Source: Streptomyces sp. NBC_00569 (GTDB lineage: Bacteria; Actinomycetota; Actinomycetes; Streptomycetales; Streptomycetaceae). From it: a stretch of 64,000 bases of DNA. The stretch spans positions 310,001 to 374,000 of the forward strand of contig NZ_CP107783.1 in assembly GCF_036345255.1 (NCBI RefSeq). Direction: 5' to 3'. The notes under the pieces were generated by a model, which saw nothing but the letters and a program-made list of their open reading frames with translations, ran no database searches and was not told the DNA's origin. The translations under genes and the position numbers were made by a program. Of the stretch, positions 1 to 7,979 are shown one piece after another. Position 1 is the first letter of the stretch. Each line of letters begins with the position of its first letter.

Positions 1-62
1 ACATGCAGGTGGCTGGTGTCGACGAGCGTGCCGTCGACGTCGAACAGAGCCACGCGCGCCAT
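1..62 (-). CDS. HAD-superfamily hydrolase, N-terminal fragment
   Basis: Only the first 20 codons lie in the window; the gene runs off the left edge. The reverse strand begins MARVALFDVDGTLVDT, which is HAD motif I (DxDGTLxD); the first Asp is the phospho-accepting nucleophile of HAD phosphatases. An AAGGA stretch lies about 10 nt upstream of the ATG; a GTG three codons earlier is an alternative start. The substrate cannot be judged from this fragment. Confidence 0.75.
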   Translation of the reverse strand, partial: MARVALFDVDGTLVDTSHLH

Positions 63-414
63 GCGTTCCACGTCCTTCGATGCGTCTGGTCCGGGTTCGT
101 CCTCGCCTTCCGATCGGCGGCGGTGGTCGGCCCGTCGCTTCCCGCCGCGGTGCCCCGCCCGAGGCCCGTGACATCTCGCGACTCCCGCCCGGCGCCGCCG
201 GCCGGATACGCAGAGGTGGCTAGGCGGCCGACGCGACTGGATGGCGCCCGGCGCGGGACACGGGGTGCCCTTGCCGAGCCTGAGTCACTCCGCGTTCCGC
301 GTGGGTGCTGCGGCTCGGCTCTGCCGCGACGCGAACCTGTCACGGTGTTGCGCGGCGAGGCCCCGCGACGAGACCGTCGAGAGCCGATGCTGGGGACTCC
401 ATACAGCCGAGTCG
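63..414. other. intergenic, no gene seen
   Basis: The region lies between the divergent-facing start of the HAD gene and the 3' end of the Rho_N-like gene. All frames are open by GC bias but none has a convincing start, ribosome-binding site or family resemblance. No clear hairpin or repeat was noticed. Confidence 0.5.
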
Positions 415-741
415 TCAGCGGCCGAGAGCCTTGCGCAGCTCCTGCTTGTTCATCGACGACCGCCCGTCGATGTTGCGCTTCTTCGCCTCTTCGTACAGCT
501 GATCCTTCGTCGGCCCCTGCGCGCCGCTGTGCGAGCGTTCCCCGCCGCGCTGCGAGGCCGACTTCGGGTCCTGGGTGGAGGTCTTGCTCGCCGTCTTCGA
601 TTCGCCCGACCGCGCGCGCTCCTTGTTGACGGTACGCGCGGCGATCTCCTTCGCCCGGCTCTTCGAGGCACCACGCTCTTCGACGCTCTCCTTGATGTGC
701 TCATACTGCCGTTCCCGCTTGGGACTTGAACCTCTGGGCAT
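415..741 (-). CDS. Rho_N/SAP-like basic protein (plasmid-stabilisation-type)
   Basis: A 108-residue highly charged protein. The first half is rich in Lys, Arg and Ser (MPRGSSPKRERQYEHIKES...). The C-terminal 40 residues (KDQLYEEAKKRNIDGRSSMN...ELRKALGR) match the Rho N-terminal/SAP-like fold found in small actinobacterial proteins often labelled plasmid stabilisation protein or Rho termination factor-like. Nucleic-acid binding is likely from the family; nothing more can be shown. Two ATGs are adjacent; AAGGAGG sits 6 nt before the second, which I chose. About 40 nt upstream on this strand is GGGTAC, like the -10 of SigB-type promoters, so stress induction is possible. Confidence 0.8.
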   Translation of the reverse strand: MPRGSSPKRERQYEHIKESVEERGASKSRAKEIAARTVNKERARSGESKTASKTSTQDPKSASQRGGERSHSGAQGPTKDQLYEEAKKRNIDGRSSMNKQELRKALGR

Positions 742-781
742 CATCTGCCTCCTTGCCGCTCAAGTGACGTCCGAGCATCGA

Positions 782-808
782 GTACCCCGGCCCGTCGGCA
801 TCAAGAAC
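782..808 (-). promoter_or_regulatory. possible SigB-type promoter for the Rho_N-like gene
   Basis: On the minus strand GGGTAC (787-782) is preceded by GTTC (808-805) with 17 nt between. The Streptomyces SigB-family consensus is GNNT, 14-16 nt, GGGTAC/T, so the -10 is perfect and the -35 is imperfect in sequence and spacing. The start codon is about 40 nt downstream. Confidence 0.4.
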
Positions 809-1407
809 ACGGCAACCGAGCTTGCGTCGCAACAGCACACCCGGGGTCTTTGAGGGGCTTCAGCCGGAGCTCTCACACAGAGCCACCGACCTCCCCCGTC
901 GCCCCCAAGGTGACGATCGAGCGCCAGATCAGCGTCCATGGACGGAAGGAGCGAGCACGACGTGCCCTGCCACGCTTCGTCGCGCCCTGAGCCAGTCGGC
1001 TGGGGAGCCCTCCCCGCAGAAACAGCCGTGACCTGCCCACATGCGGATCCACCCCGCCATGGTCGCCCACGCCGAGACATCGACCAGCGGCGAGCTTGGG
1101 CTCGGCACACCGGAGGCCTTCTGAGGGCCGACGAGTGCATCCACCCGGAGCGTCGACGAGCGCAACCGCGTCGGACGGTGGCCAGAAATCCAGCGCTGGC
1201 GTTCCGCGTGCCAAAGGAGCTCAACACTGCGGTGACGTTGCGCTTTGCATCCCCTTCGAACTTCCCCCACAGCGCCTCGAACCTGCTCTGGGTAATTCCT
1301 TGCCTTGCGTCAAAGAAGGCAAACGCAATCTTCGCCATTCAGCTCTGCGGTGTCTCCTCCGCATAGTCGCTGTCGTCCACCCGCGTTTGAGCCGCTTCAG
1401 GCGGCCA
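809..1407. other. no supported gene
   Basis: Several overlapping open frames exist on both strands, but their translations are low-complexity, rich in Arg, Gly, Ser and Cys, and match no family I recognise. This could be old, eroded DNA. No inverted repeats typical of insertion sequence ends were seen. Confidence 0.4.
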
Positions 1408-1563
1408 TCACCAGTAGTGCCGCCTGCCACCCACAGAGTGACCAACAGCTCCGAGCACCCACAGGATGGCGCCGATCACCAACAGGATGACCCCGATGGT
1501 CCACAGTATGGAAATTCCAGTCACAAGTCCGATGACAAGCAGGATGACACCGAGGATGACCAT
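1408..1563 (-). CDS. DUF6131-like small membrane protein
   Basis: A 51-residue protein, MVILGVILLVIGLVTGIS..., with two hydrophobic segments (about residues 2-18 and 20-42) and a basic tail ending GGRRHYW. Sequence and length match the small two-helix DUF6131 family common in Streptomyces. GGAGAG lies 3 nt before the ATG. The reading frame is open far upstream, but the upstream part has no family character, so the short form is chosen. Function unknown. Confidence 0.8.
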   Translation of the reverse strand: MVILGVILLVIGLVTGISILWTIGVILLVIGAILWVLGAVGHSVGGRRHYW

Positions 1564-2076
1564 GACGCTCTCCAATCCGAGACGGACCCTCTCATTATGC
1601 GCCTCTCCCCACGATTCGGGGCTGGATGTCATCCGGGGGAGCCACCACGTCAGCTGTGAAGACATTTCCCTTGCGGAGTTCGAGGCGGCGGATGCGTGTC
1701 GCGGCGACAGCGACGAAGGAAAGAAATGGTTCGTGCTTGCGTTGCGTTTCCCAGCGACGCGCAGTCTGCGGCAGCCGGGCAACAGAGCGTTCCGCCACCG
1801 GAGCTGTCCGGGCTTGCTCTGCGTTGTCGATGCCGCGGCGGGAGACGCGACAGTGATGCAGTGTGAGCGGAGCCATCGGCGTAAGGCGACGTACGACTTC
1901 ACGATCGGCCGCCGGACGCTCGCCTCCACAGCACGACGCAGCCGTCGCGGAGCTCTGTCCGGCCGGGTCGAACATGGCGCCTAACTCTGTTTCCCCAGAA
2001 CCAAGTTGGCCTGCGATCACTGCAAACGGCCGTCAATTGGCCGGCCTCGTCGTTGTACCTGTCCGCCGGTCTGCTG
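1564..2076. other. intergenic, no supported gene
   Basis: The region lies between the start of the DUF6131 gene and the 3' end of the YidB-like gene. Both strands carry open frames without a ribosome-binding site or recognisable domain. No obvious promoter was recognised for the DUF6131 gene. Confidence 0.4.
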
Positions 2077-2475
2077 TCACTGCAGCTGTTGGGCGATCAG
2101 TTCCTCAAGTGCTTCGTCGGGGATCTGCCCCTCGGGGGTGAGCTTGTCGACGGCCACGGGCAACGTTTCAGCGATCTGGTCTGCGGCGTCCACGTCACGG
2201 AGCCCACAGGTGCGTGCAGCCGAGGCGAGCAGACCGGGGGGAAGTGCCTGGGCAATCTCCGCACCGCTGATGTCCTCGTTCTCCCCCGTGCCGGTCCAGG
2301 AGGCGACTTTAGTTCCCAACCCGCCATCCCTGAGCTGGCCGAGCAACCCTTTCAGCGAGTTGCCATCCTCGCTCCTGGCGCCGTTGAACAGCGCGCCGAG
2401 CATTTTCCCCGACCCGGAGGAACTGCCCCTGCCCAGCAGGTTCCCCAGCAGACTCCCCAGATCATTGTCCGCCAC
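2077..2475 (-). CDS. YidB family protein (DUF937)
   Basis: A 132-residue protein starting at GTG (VADNDLGSLLGNLLG...), with AGGAAGGGAA upstream. The N-terminal Gly/Ser/Leu-rich part and the C-terminal half (IPDEALEELIAQQLQ, preceded by an ISGAEIAQALP helix and a Val-Asp-Lys-Leu-Thr-Pro segment) match the YidB/DUF937 family, small soluble proteins of unknown function in many bacteria. The longer frame upstream lacks family resemblance. It is one of several small stress-type genes at this end of the window. Confidence 0.85.
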   Translation of the reverse strand: MADNDLGSLLGNLLGRGSSSGSGKMLGALFNGARSEDGNSLKGLLGQLRDGGLGTKVASWTGTGENEDISGAEIAQALPPGLLASAARTCGLRDVDAADQIAETLPVAVDKLTPEGQIPDEALEELIAQQLQ

Positions 2476-2793
2476 GACGTGTTCCCTTCCTCGCAGTACG
2501 CCACCGCCCGGAACGGTCGGCCGCCATGCCCCGTCCAACGACGGAGCCACTGCCAGGAACTGGGACAGGCAGACGCACCCACTCATTCAGCGGACGCAGG
2601 CCGTCCAGGCAGTAGATGTTGAGGCGCTTGGACCGGTGCCTCGCCGGCGAGGGGCGAGGGGCGAGAAGAGCGGAGCGAAACGCCGACGATGACAAGAAAC
2701 CCAGGGCTCCTCCTGTGGATCACGCCGGCAAGCCACGGACCGAAAGGTCCACGGCCCGTAAGATCGGGGTCCATTGCTGCGTGAGGGGACTGG
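2476..2793. other. intergenic between divergent genes
   Basis: This 318-nt gap separates the start of the YidB-like gene from the start of the zinc-ribbon-like gene and should hold both promoters. I could not pick a convincing -35/-10 pair or operator on either strand. Confidence 0.4.
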
Positions 2794-3195
2794 ATGGTGG
2801 GGCCTTCCTCGGCTTCAGACGATGCATGGGAGCCGATCAGGCAGCATCTGCGAGACCCTTCGTATGACGTCGACGTGGGCCCTGGCTGGCAGCAGTTGGT
2901 GCTCGAGTGCCATCAGGCGGTAGTCGCGGAGTTCCCGGACTACGAGCTCCTGGCCGTCAAGCAGAAGTGGGGAACTCTGGCCTTCCAGGCGCTTCCGCGG
3001 CCATGGAAGCCTGGCGGCAAGTGGACATATGCGGAGCGTGCGCGGCTCGATGCAGTCACTGAAGCTTTCGCTGACCGCAGCGAGGACATCTGCGAGCGCT
3101 GTGGCGGGGATGGCTCACTGCGTGAGAGCCGACGGGTCCACCTGGTGCTGTGTGATCGGTGCGAGTCACTCGTTCCGAAGCACGGTCGTCTCTGA
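2794..3195 (+). CDS. hypothetical protein with two CxxC motifs
   Basis: A 133-residue protein with no family I can name. Two Cys pairs near the C-terminus (ICERCGGDG and LCDRCES, about residues 99-125) could form a zinc ribbon. The central part (PDYELLAVKQKWGTLAFQ, then WTYAERARLDAVTEAFADRS) reads like a normal soluble protein and resembles small streptomycete proteins with a KxKWGTL-type segment. GAGGGG lies 6-7 nt before the ATG. It is divergent from the YidB-like gene. Confidence 0.7.
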   Translation: MVGPSSASDDAWEPIRQHLRDPSYDVDVGPGWQQLVLECHQAVVAEFPDYELLAVKQKWGTLAFQALPRPWKPGGKWTYAERARLDAVTEAFADRSEDICERCGGDGSLRESRRVHLVLCDRCESLVPKHGRL

Positions 3196-3348
3196 CGGGT
3201 GCTGGTTGCTCGTCAACGCAGACGGGGCGGCCCCGCTCCGTGCCTGTGTTCAGGGGGCCGAGGGCCCTCAGCGACGACCGCACGACACAGCGGGGAGAGC
3301 CGCAGTAGGGTACCTGCCACCGCACGCAGATAGCGACGACGGTCGCTC

Positions 3349-3453
3349 ATGTTCAGCGACACGGGTAAGGACGTCATCGACCTGTCGGTCGTGCCGCTCG
3401 TCCGCACACTCCTGCGCCTGCCGCGCTTTGTCGTGCGGCAGGCTCACAGGTAG
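3349..3453 (+). CDS. possible 34-residue small ORF
   Basis: ATG to TAG encodes MFSDTGKDVIDLSVV... ending RFVVRQAHR, an amphipathic or hydrophobic helix with a basic tail. GGGTAC, as in a SigB-type -10, lies at 3308-3313, 36 nt upstream of the ATG, but no GNNT -35 stands at 14-16 nt spacing. The ribosome-binding site is weak. It ends just before the convergent csbD-like gene. It may be a real small stress peptide or chance. Confidence 0.3.
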   Translation: MFSDTGKDVIDLSVVPLVRTLLRLPRFVVRQAHR

Positions 3454-3459
3454 TTTCCA

Positions 3460-3633
3460 TTAACCGCGGAAAATGTCCTTCCCCTTCTCCTTGGCCTGGC
3501 GCGCGTCCCCCTTGGCCTTCTCCGCGCGACCCTTAGCGGTCATCTCCTCATTGCCTATCGTGCGCCCGGCCGTTTCCTTTGTCTTTCCCTTCAATTGCTC
3601 CTTCTTGGCTTTGGCCTTCTCGCTTCCAGCCAC
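3460..3633 (-). CDS. CsbD family stress protein
   Basis: A 57-residue, very hydrophilic Lys/Glu/Ala/Gly-rich protein (KAKAKKEQLKGKTKETAGR..., GRAEKAKGDARQAKEKGKD) with the paired helical repeats of the CsbD family. In Bacillus subtilis csbD is controlled by sigma B. The start is a GTG (VAGSEKAK) with GGGAG upstream; the frame is open further upstream without CsbD character. A good SigB-type promoter lies 58 nt upstream of the start. Confidence 0.9.
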   Translation of the reverse strand: MAGSEKAKAKKEQLKGKTKETAGRTIGNEEMTAKGRAEKAKGDARQAKEKGKDIFRG

Positions 3634-3690
3634 AGCTCGCTCCCGTCCCAACCCCGTCGAGGCAGTTGTCTCTATGGGCGTAACCACAAA

Positions 3691-3716
3691 GTACCCCTCC
3701 TGGCCATTGTCAAGCC
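3691..3716 (-). promoter_or_regulatory. SigB-type promoter of the csbD gene
   Basis: On the minus strand GGGTAC (3696-3691) is preceded by GGCT with a 16-nt spacer or GCTT with a 15-nt spacer. This fits the GNNT, 14-16 nt, GGGTAC/T consensus of Streptomyces SigB-family promoters. The target, a csbD homologue, is a known type of sigma-B-dependent gene. Confidence 0.65.
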
Positions 3717-3862
3717 CACCGTGGCGGCTTTTGCACGGAAATTCAATGACGGGGCTCGTACCACTACGCTGGGCGATCGACCGTGCGACGTAGACCGGCC
3801 ATTGCGTCGCCTTATGCCGATCGCCCGGGATCATGGGCGAGGATTGATGCACTGCCGGGCAA

Positions 3863-3892
3863 CGTCGAACACCGTCGAACACCGTCGGCCAC
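3863..3892. repeat. three 10-bp tandem units
   Basis: CGTCGAACAC occurs twice in tandem and is followed by a degenerate copy, CGTCGGCCAC. It lies in the 300-nt gap upstream of the SpoIIE phosphatase gene. No function is apparent. Further downstream (about 3983) is a GTACGTAC palindrome. Nothing else was seen between 3717 and 4030. Confidence 0.5.
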
Positions 3893-4030
3893 CGAAGCGC
3901 GCCGAGAGCGACCGCTGCACCCGATGTACGGCTCCCCCGGTCCCCACAGGCGAGCCGTACGTCGCGGTGTGAGACTGCACAGGTACGTACGTATCGGCCC
4001 TGGACCAGGATCCGGACGAGGGGTGATGAG

Positions 4031-5218
4031 GTGGCCGTTCCCGAGATCCCTGAGGTCGCCCTTGCCGAGTTCCTCGCGGATATCGGCAACTCGACACTCG
4101 ACCTCACCACCGCCATGGCGCGTTGCACCGAGGCCATGGGCCTGCAGCACTCCGTCGCATACCTGGCCGACCTGCAACAACGACAGCTGACACCGCTCAA
4201 CGATCTGGTACGGACACTGCCCATCGACGATTCGCTCGCCGGCTGGACGTACCGCACCCAGTCCTTGCGCACCGAGGAGTCCGACTTCGGAGGGATGACG
4301 GCCTGGTTGCCGCTCGTGGACGGGGCGGAACGCCTCGGCGTCCTCGCTGTACGGGCCCCGGCCCTGGACCCGCTGTCACTGCGGCGTGGCAAGACGCTCG
4401 CTTCCCTGTTCGCCATGATGATCACTTCTAAGCGGGCGTACAAGGACTTCTACGCCCGCCAGACCCGTACGGAACCGATGCGGCTGGCCGCCGAGATGCT
4501 GCGCGCCTTCCTCCCGCCCCGCACGATCGGCAGCACGCGCGCCGTGTCGACCGCCGTCCTGGAACCGGCGTACGACGTCGGCGGGGACGCTTTCGACCAC
4601 GCCCTCACCGACTCGGTCCTCCACACGGCGATCCTGGACGCCATGGGACACAATCTGGCTTCGGGGCTGACGTCGGTGGTGTCGCTGGCCGCCTGCCGCA
4701 ACGCGCGCCGCACTGGAGCGGACCTCCCCGAACTCGTGGAGTGCGTCGACGCGGCCCTGTCCAAGTGGCTGCCGGACCAGTTCTGCACCGCGGTCGTCTC
4801 CCAACTGAACCTGAGCACCGGCAAGCTGCGCTGGATCAACTGCGGACACCCCGCACCGCTCCTCATCCGTGACCATCGCCTGGTCGCCGGAGCCATGGAC
4901 CGCGACGCCGATCCGCCCATGGGGATGCCGGCCGCGTTCACCTCGACGCCCCGGCGCGTGCACGAGATAGCCCTGGAACCAGATGACCGAGTGCTGATGT
5001 TCACCGATGGCGTCACAGAAGCCCGAACGATGGACGGAGGCGAGATCGGTCTCGAACGGTTCGCCGACTACGTCGCCCGGGCCGCCGCGGCAGGCGAACT
5101 GGCGTCGGAGACACTGCGACGCCTCATCCAGGCGATCCTGGACGCCCAGGAAAACCGTCTCCGCGACGACGCGACGATCCTCATGTTCGAGTGGCGGCAC
5201 CCACCCTTGCCCGTCTAG
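4031..5218 (+). CDS. SpoIIE-type PP2C serine phosphatase
   Basis: A 395-residue protein from a GTG start (GAGGGG upstream). Residues about 1-140 resemble a degenerate GAF-like input domain. Residues about 160-390 are a SpoIIE/PP2C phosphatase with the metal-binding motifs GGDAFD (184-189), DAMGHN (203-208) and RDDAT (378-382). Such enzymes dephosphorylate RsbV-type anti-anti-sigma proteins in partner-switching control of SigB-like sigma factors. There is no membrane segment. It is one of four SpoIIE phosphatases in this window; its direct partner is not adjacent, the nearest STAS protein being about 31 kb away. Confidence 0.88.
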   Translation: MAVPEIPEVALAEFLADIGNSTLDLTTAMARCTEAMGLQHSVAYLADLQQRQLTPLNDLVRTLPIDDSLAGWTYRTQSLRTEESDFGGMTAWLPLVDGAERLGVLAVRAPALDPLSLRRGKTLASLFAMMITSKRAYKDFYARQTRTEPMRLAAEMLRAFLPPRTIGSTRAVSTAVLEPAYDVGGDAFDHALTDSVLHTAILDAMGHNLASGLTSVVSLAACRNARRTGADLPELVECVDAALSKWLPDQFCTAVVSQLNLSTGKLRWINCGHPAPLLIRDHRLVAGAMDRDADPPMGMPAAFTSTPRRVHEIALEPDDRVLMFTDGVTEARTMDGGEIGLERFADYVARAAAAGELASETLRRLIQAILDAQENRLRDDATILMFEWRHPPLPV

Positions 5219-5297
5219 GCCCGCCAAACGGCCCGCGGGCAGCACGTCCGGAGTGGCACGGAGCGCGCAGTATGGAGTACACGGCCACGAATACCGG

Positions 5298-5322
5298 GCA
5301 TCGTTTCCATCCGCCTGGGTAT
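5298..5322 (+). promoter_or_regulatory. SigB-type promoter of the small acidic protein gene
   Basis: GCAT (5298-5301), a 15-nt spacer and GGGTAT (5317-5322) fit the GNNT, 14-16 nt, GGGTAC/T consensus exactly. The start codon is 39 nt downstream of the -10 element. Confidence 0.6.
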
Positions 5323-5361
5323 CCGCGTGCCGTACCAGCCCACCTAGGAAGCGAGAGCGCT

Positions 5362-5613
5362 GTGAGCGACCCCCGACCCGAAGCACCGGGACCGGAGCCC
5401 ACGCCGAGGGACATGCCCGACCAGCAGGCGGGCAGCGGCGCGGATGATCCCTGGGAGCCCGCCGACGATGCGGCGCGGCCCAACGAAAAGGAGGAGTCCG
5501 AGCCCGACCCGGACATCCCCGACACAGACGAAGCGGGTACGGGACGGAGGGGCGCCCCGCACTCGGGAAGCCCGAGGCCCGAGCACCCCGTTCCCGACGA
5601 ACCGTCCGGCTGA
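5362..5613 (+). CDS. small acidic Pro-rich hypothetical protein
   Basis: An 83-residue protein from a GTG start (VSDPRPEAPGPEPTPRDM...), rich in Pro, Asp and Glu and predicted to be disordered (EKEESEPDPDIPDTDEAG). AGGAAG lies about 12 nt upstream. I recognise the style from streptomycete hypothetical proteins but no domain. It follows the SpoIIE phosphatase gene and has its own SigB-type promoter motif, which suggests a stress-induced product. Confidence 0.65.
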   Translation: MSDPRPEAPGPEPTPRDMPDQQAGSGADDPWEPADDAARPNEKEESEPDPDIPDTDEAGTGRRGAPHSGSPRPEHPVPDEPSG

Positions 5614-5912
5614 CGCTCCGCGCGACATGGCAGCCCCGCCAGTTCACCGGCCCTGGCCGGGTGCCATCGCCATGCTTCGGGCCCGTTCTCGTCGCGGCGC
5701 ATGGGCCTCTGATGGTTGACGGTCAAATGGACCCTGAGCCGACACACCAAGAGCTTGGTACCGACCGCATCGGCACACAGCTCTCGGTCGTCCACATCGG
5801 TCCGGCCCGGATGCCCGGCCCGGTGCGAACGGACTTGACGACAGTCGGCCGGCCGTCGGTCCGTACACCGACGGGTCAGCACGGATTGCGGTCTCCCGCG
5901 TAGCTGGATCTC
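5614..5912. other. intergenic, nothing recognised
   Basis: This gap of 299 nt lies upstream of the DUF7144 gene. No GGGTA-type -10, clear hairpin or supported small gene was found. Confidence 0.4.
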
Positions 5913-6356
5913 ATGGTTCCCATGCAGCAACAAGCCTCTGGGTCAGACGACCTCGTGCCCCCGATGGAGCGTTCGCATTGGGTGGCCTTCGCCGGGATCC
6001 TCCTGATGGTCAGCGGTCTATTCAACCTTCTCACCGGCTTCGTGGCGATCTTCAACCACGGCTACTTCTCGAAGGTGTACTCCCAAGGCAACCGGCTGCT
6101 CATCCTGAACTACACGTTCTGGGGCTGGATCTTTGTCTTCATCGGCATCGTGATGGCCCTGGCAGCTATCGGCGTGTTCGTGGGCTCCAGGGCGGCGCGG
6201 CTGACGGGCGTCTGCCTGGCGGCGTTGTGTCTGGTCGGGCAGATGATCTTCCTTCCGGTCTACCCGTTCTGGTCACTGTTCACGATGCTCGTGTCCCTGC
6301 TGGTCATCTACGGCCTACTGGCCGAGCCGCGGCACGTACACGGGACCCGGGTGTAG
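5913..6356 (+). CDS. DUF7144 family membrane protein
   Basis: A 147-residue protein with four hydrophobic segments (about residues 24-46, 66-88, 94-112 and 116-137). The opening HWVAFAGILLMVSGLFN and the FNHGYF segment are characteristic of the DUF7144 family of streptomycete membrane proteins. Function unknown. ATG is at 5913, with a second in-frame ATG three codons later. A DHFR-like relic abuts its 3' end on the other strand. Confidence 0.8.
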   Translation: MVPMQQQASGSDDLVPPMERSHWVAFAGILLMVSGLFNLLTGFVAIFNHGYFSKVYSQGNRLLILNYTFWGWIFVFIGIVMALAAIGVFVGSRAARLTGVCLAALCLVGQMIFLPVYPFWSLFTMLVSLLVIYGLLAEPRHVHGTRV

Positions 6357-6565
6357 TCGGCAAAGACGTCGTACGTCCGCCGACCGAGCAGAAGAGCGTC
6401 GCTGCCTTCGTACGCGGCACCTACTTGTGCTCCGGCGACGTCGCCAACAGGGCCCCTGCCAGCCGTCGAACGGGAACTCCACCAGGCCCTCGTCGGGGCC
6501 GCCGGACGCCGACTCCACCAATTCGAGGGTTGCGAACAGCTCGATGTGGATGAGGCCATGGCTTG
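6357..6565 (-). pseudogene. dihydrofolate-reductase-like (RibD C-terminal) relic
   Basis: On the minus strand one frame reads LIHIELFATLELVESASGG...FPFDGWQGP. After an indel near 6450 the next frame reads VGDVAGAQVGAAYEGSDALL, then LGRRTYDVFADY. Together these are the first 60-70 residues of the DHFR/RibD-C family typical of actinobacterial dihydrofolate reductase family proteins (normally about 185-200 aa). The ATG at the expected start is out of frame with the family sequence, and the C-terminal two thirds are missing. It is clearly non-functional. Confidence 0.7.
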
Positions 6566-7013
6566 CTCCCGGTAAGCCGGTTACCTCCGTCAGCGGTCTC
6601 AGGCACCCGGTCATCGACCTGAAGCCGGCGAGGCGGAGTTCCGTGCGGTGAAGATCAAGCAGCCGGAATGGGTCAGCCGCCTGATGTCGAATCACTTCCA
6701 GCCGCAGGGGGGTCTGGTTCGGGCGAAAGCTGCCCGAACCCCTGCGGCCAGGCGAGAGCCCGGCCGCCGTGGCGCATGCAGGCCCAGCCGCCGAGCAGGC
6801 TGCCGTTCAGCTGTGCCGGGAGGAGCCGCCAGCGGCGGTGCGGTCGTGCTCTCACTACGTGGAGCACGAAGTGCCTTCCTGCCGGTGCTGTGGACACCGA
6901 TGTTGCTCGTTCCTACCGATCAATCGCACAGGAAGATGCGTCCTCCCGGAGCTGATCCACAGTTCCTGCGCGTTGCTCGGCTTCTCACACCTCGCCCGGC
7001 GCGTCCTGAACTT
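6566..7013. other. intergenic, no supported gene
   Basis: No frame has a recognisable product. A short inverted repeat CCTGAA-CT-TTCAGG (7005-7018) overlaps the stop codon of the DUF347 gene and could be a weak hairpin at its 3' end. The rest looks like eroded sequence next to the DHFR relic. Confidence 0.4.
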
Positions 7014-7814
7014 TCAGGCTGCGGTGGAGGTGCGCCGGTCGCGCTGTGACACTGCGAGGTAGCCGACGAATCCGATGATCGCGGCCGTCCACGCCAGCGT
7101 GACCGGCGCCAGTCCGAGGCCCAGGGCGCCGCGGGTGTGACCGAGTGCCATCCAGTCGGCGAGGGAGGCGCCCAGGGGGCGAGTGATGACGTACGCGGTC
7201 CAGAACGCGGTGACTGCGCCCATGACGCCGAAACGGTGGGCCAGGGCGGGCACGCAGATGGCCGCCGCGAAGAGGACGACCGAGCCCAGGTAGCCGAAGC
7301 CGTCAGCGGCGGTGAGGTCGCCGGCGGCGGTGCCGAGGGCGAAGGTCGCGAGTACGGCCGCCCAGTAGAACGCTTCGCGGCGGCGCGTTCGGATGGCGTG
7401 GATCGAAAGGGTCCGCTCGCTCACGTACCAGAGGACGAAGACCGCGGCCAGTACGGCGAGGAAGGCCGGGGCCGACACCGCGTACGGCACTCCCAGGCCG
7501 ACGTGCAGGACGTCGGCGGCCATGGTGCCGAACACACTGACCATGACGACGGCGGTCCAGTAGGCCCAGGCGACGTACCGTCGGCGCGTGAACTGGATGG
7601 CCAAGGAGGCAGCCAGCGCGAGGCCGCCGAGCGCGACCGCCGGTATCGGGCCGAGCGTGCGGGCCAGGAGGTCCGACGCTGTTTCGCCCATGCCCGTGGT
7701 CAGCACCTTGATGATCCAGAAGTAGACGGTCACCTCCGGCACCTTGTTCGCCAACTGGCGTACGGGGATGAGGGTACGGTCGTCGAGGGCGTGCTCTGCG
7801 GTCATGATCCGCAC
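7014..7814 (-). CDS. DUF347 (COG4705) four-repeat membrane protein, paralogue 1
   Basis: A 266-residue integral membrane protein. It carries four internal DUF347 repeats, each two helices with a FW/YW motif and a GxxxxD motif: KVPEVTVYFWIIKVL...GETASDLL, AYWTAVVM...GTMAADVL, AFYWAAVL...GTAAGDL and AFWTAYVI...GASLADW. It starts at GTG 7814 (AAGGTG upstream) or ATG 7805. A GTTCAGG direct repeat ends 15 nt before the GTG, so the message may be nearly leaderless. It is divergent from paralogue 2, and a two-component system lies nearby. The transport substrate or role of this family is not known to me. Confidence 0.85.
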   Translation of the reverse strand: MRIMTAEHALDDRTLIPVRQLANKVPEVTVYFWIIKVLTTGMGETASDLLARTLGPIPAVALGGLALAASLAIQFTRRRYVAWAYWTAVVMVSVFGTMAADVLHVGLGVPYAVSAPAFLAVLAAVFVLWYVSERTLSIHAIRTRRREAFYWAAVLATFALGTAAGDLTAADGFGYLGSVVLFAAAICVPALAHRFGVMGAVTAFWTAYVITRPLGASLADWMALGHTRGALGLGLAPVTLAWTAAIIGFVGYLAVSQRDRRTSTAA

Positions 7815-7828
7815 GATGGCACCTTGAG

Positions 7829-7846
7829 CCTGAACGCATCCTGAAC
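7829..7846 (-). promoter_or_regulatory. GTTCAGG direct repeat upstream of DUF347 paralogue 1
   Basis: On the minus strand GTTCAGG-ATGC-GTTCAGG, two 7-bp half-sites with an 11-bp period, as expected for two OmpR-family response regulator monomers on one helix face. The same arrangement precedes the other two DUF347 genes. It lies directly upstream of the start codon. Confidence 0.6.
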
Positions 7847-7937
7847 GGCGTGGGTGCGGCGGCGGTGTGAAGTACCGCGGTACGACCTGACGCGTAATGC
7901 TCGGGTGAGGCGGATGCGGCAGGCGATGCCACACCGC

Positions 7938-7955
7938 AGTCAGGATGCGTTCAGG
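7938..7955 (+). promoter_or_regulatory. degenerate GTTCAGG direct repeat upstream of DUF347 paralogue 2
   Basis: AGTCAGG-ATGC-GTTCAGG with the same 11-bp period; the first half-site matches 5 of 7 bases. It ends 24 nt before the ATG of paralogue 2. It is a likely response-regulator box by comparison with the two perfect copies at 7829 and 8826. Confidence 0.5.
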
Positions 7956-7979
7956 TATCCCGTGGCACGGTCGGGCCTC

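Noticed and set aside
760..1366. overlapping open frames on both strands, considered as a transposase remnant
   Set aside because: No transposase motif, terminal inverted repeat or target duplication could be recognised.
3863..3892. tandem repeats considered as a CRISPR fragment
   Set aside because: Units are 10 bp without spacers; no cas genes in the window.
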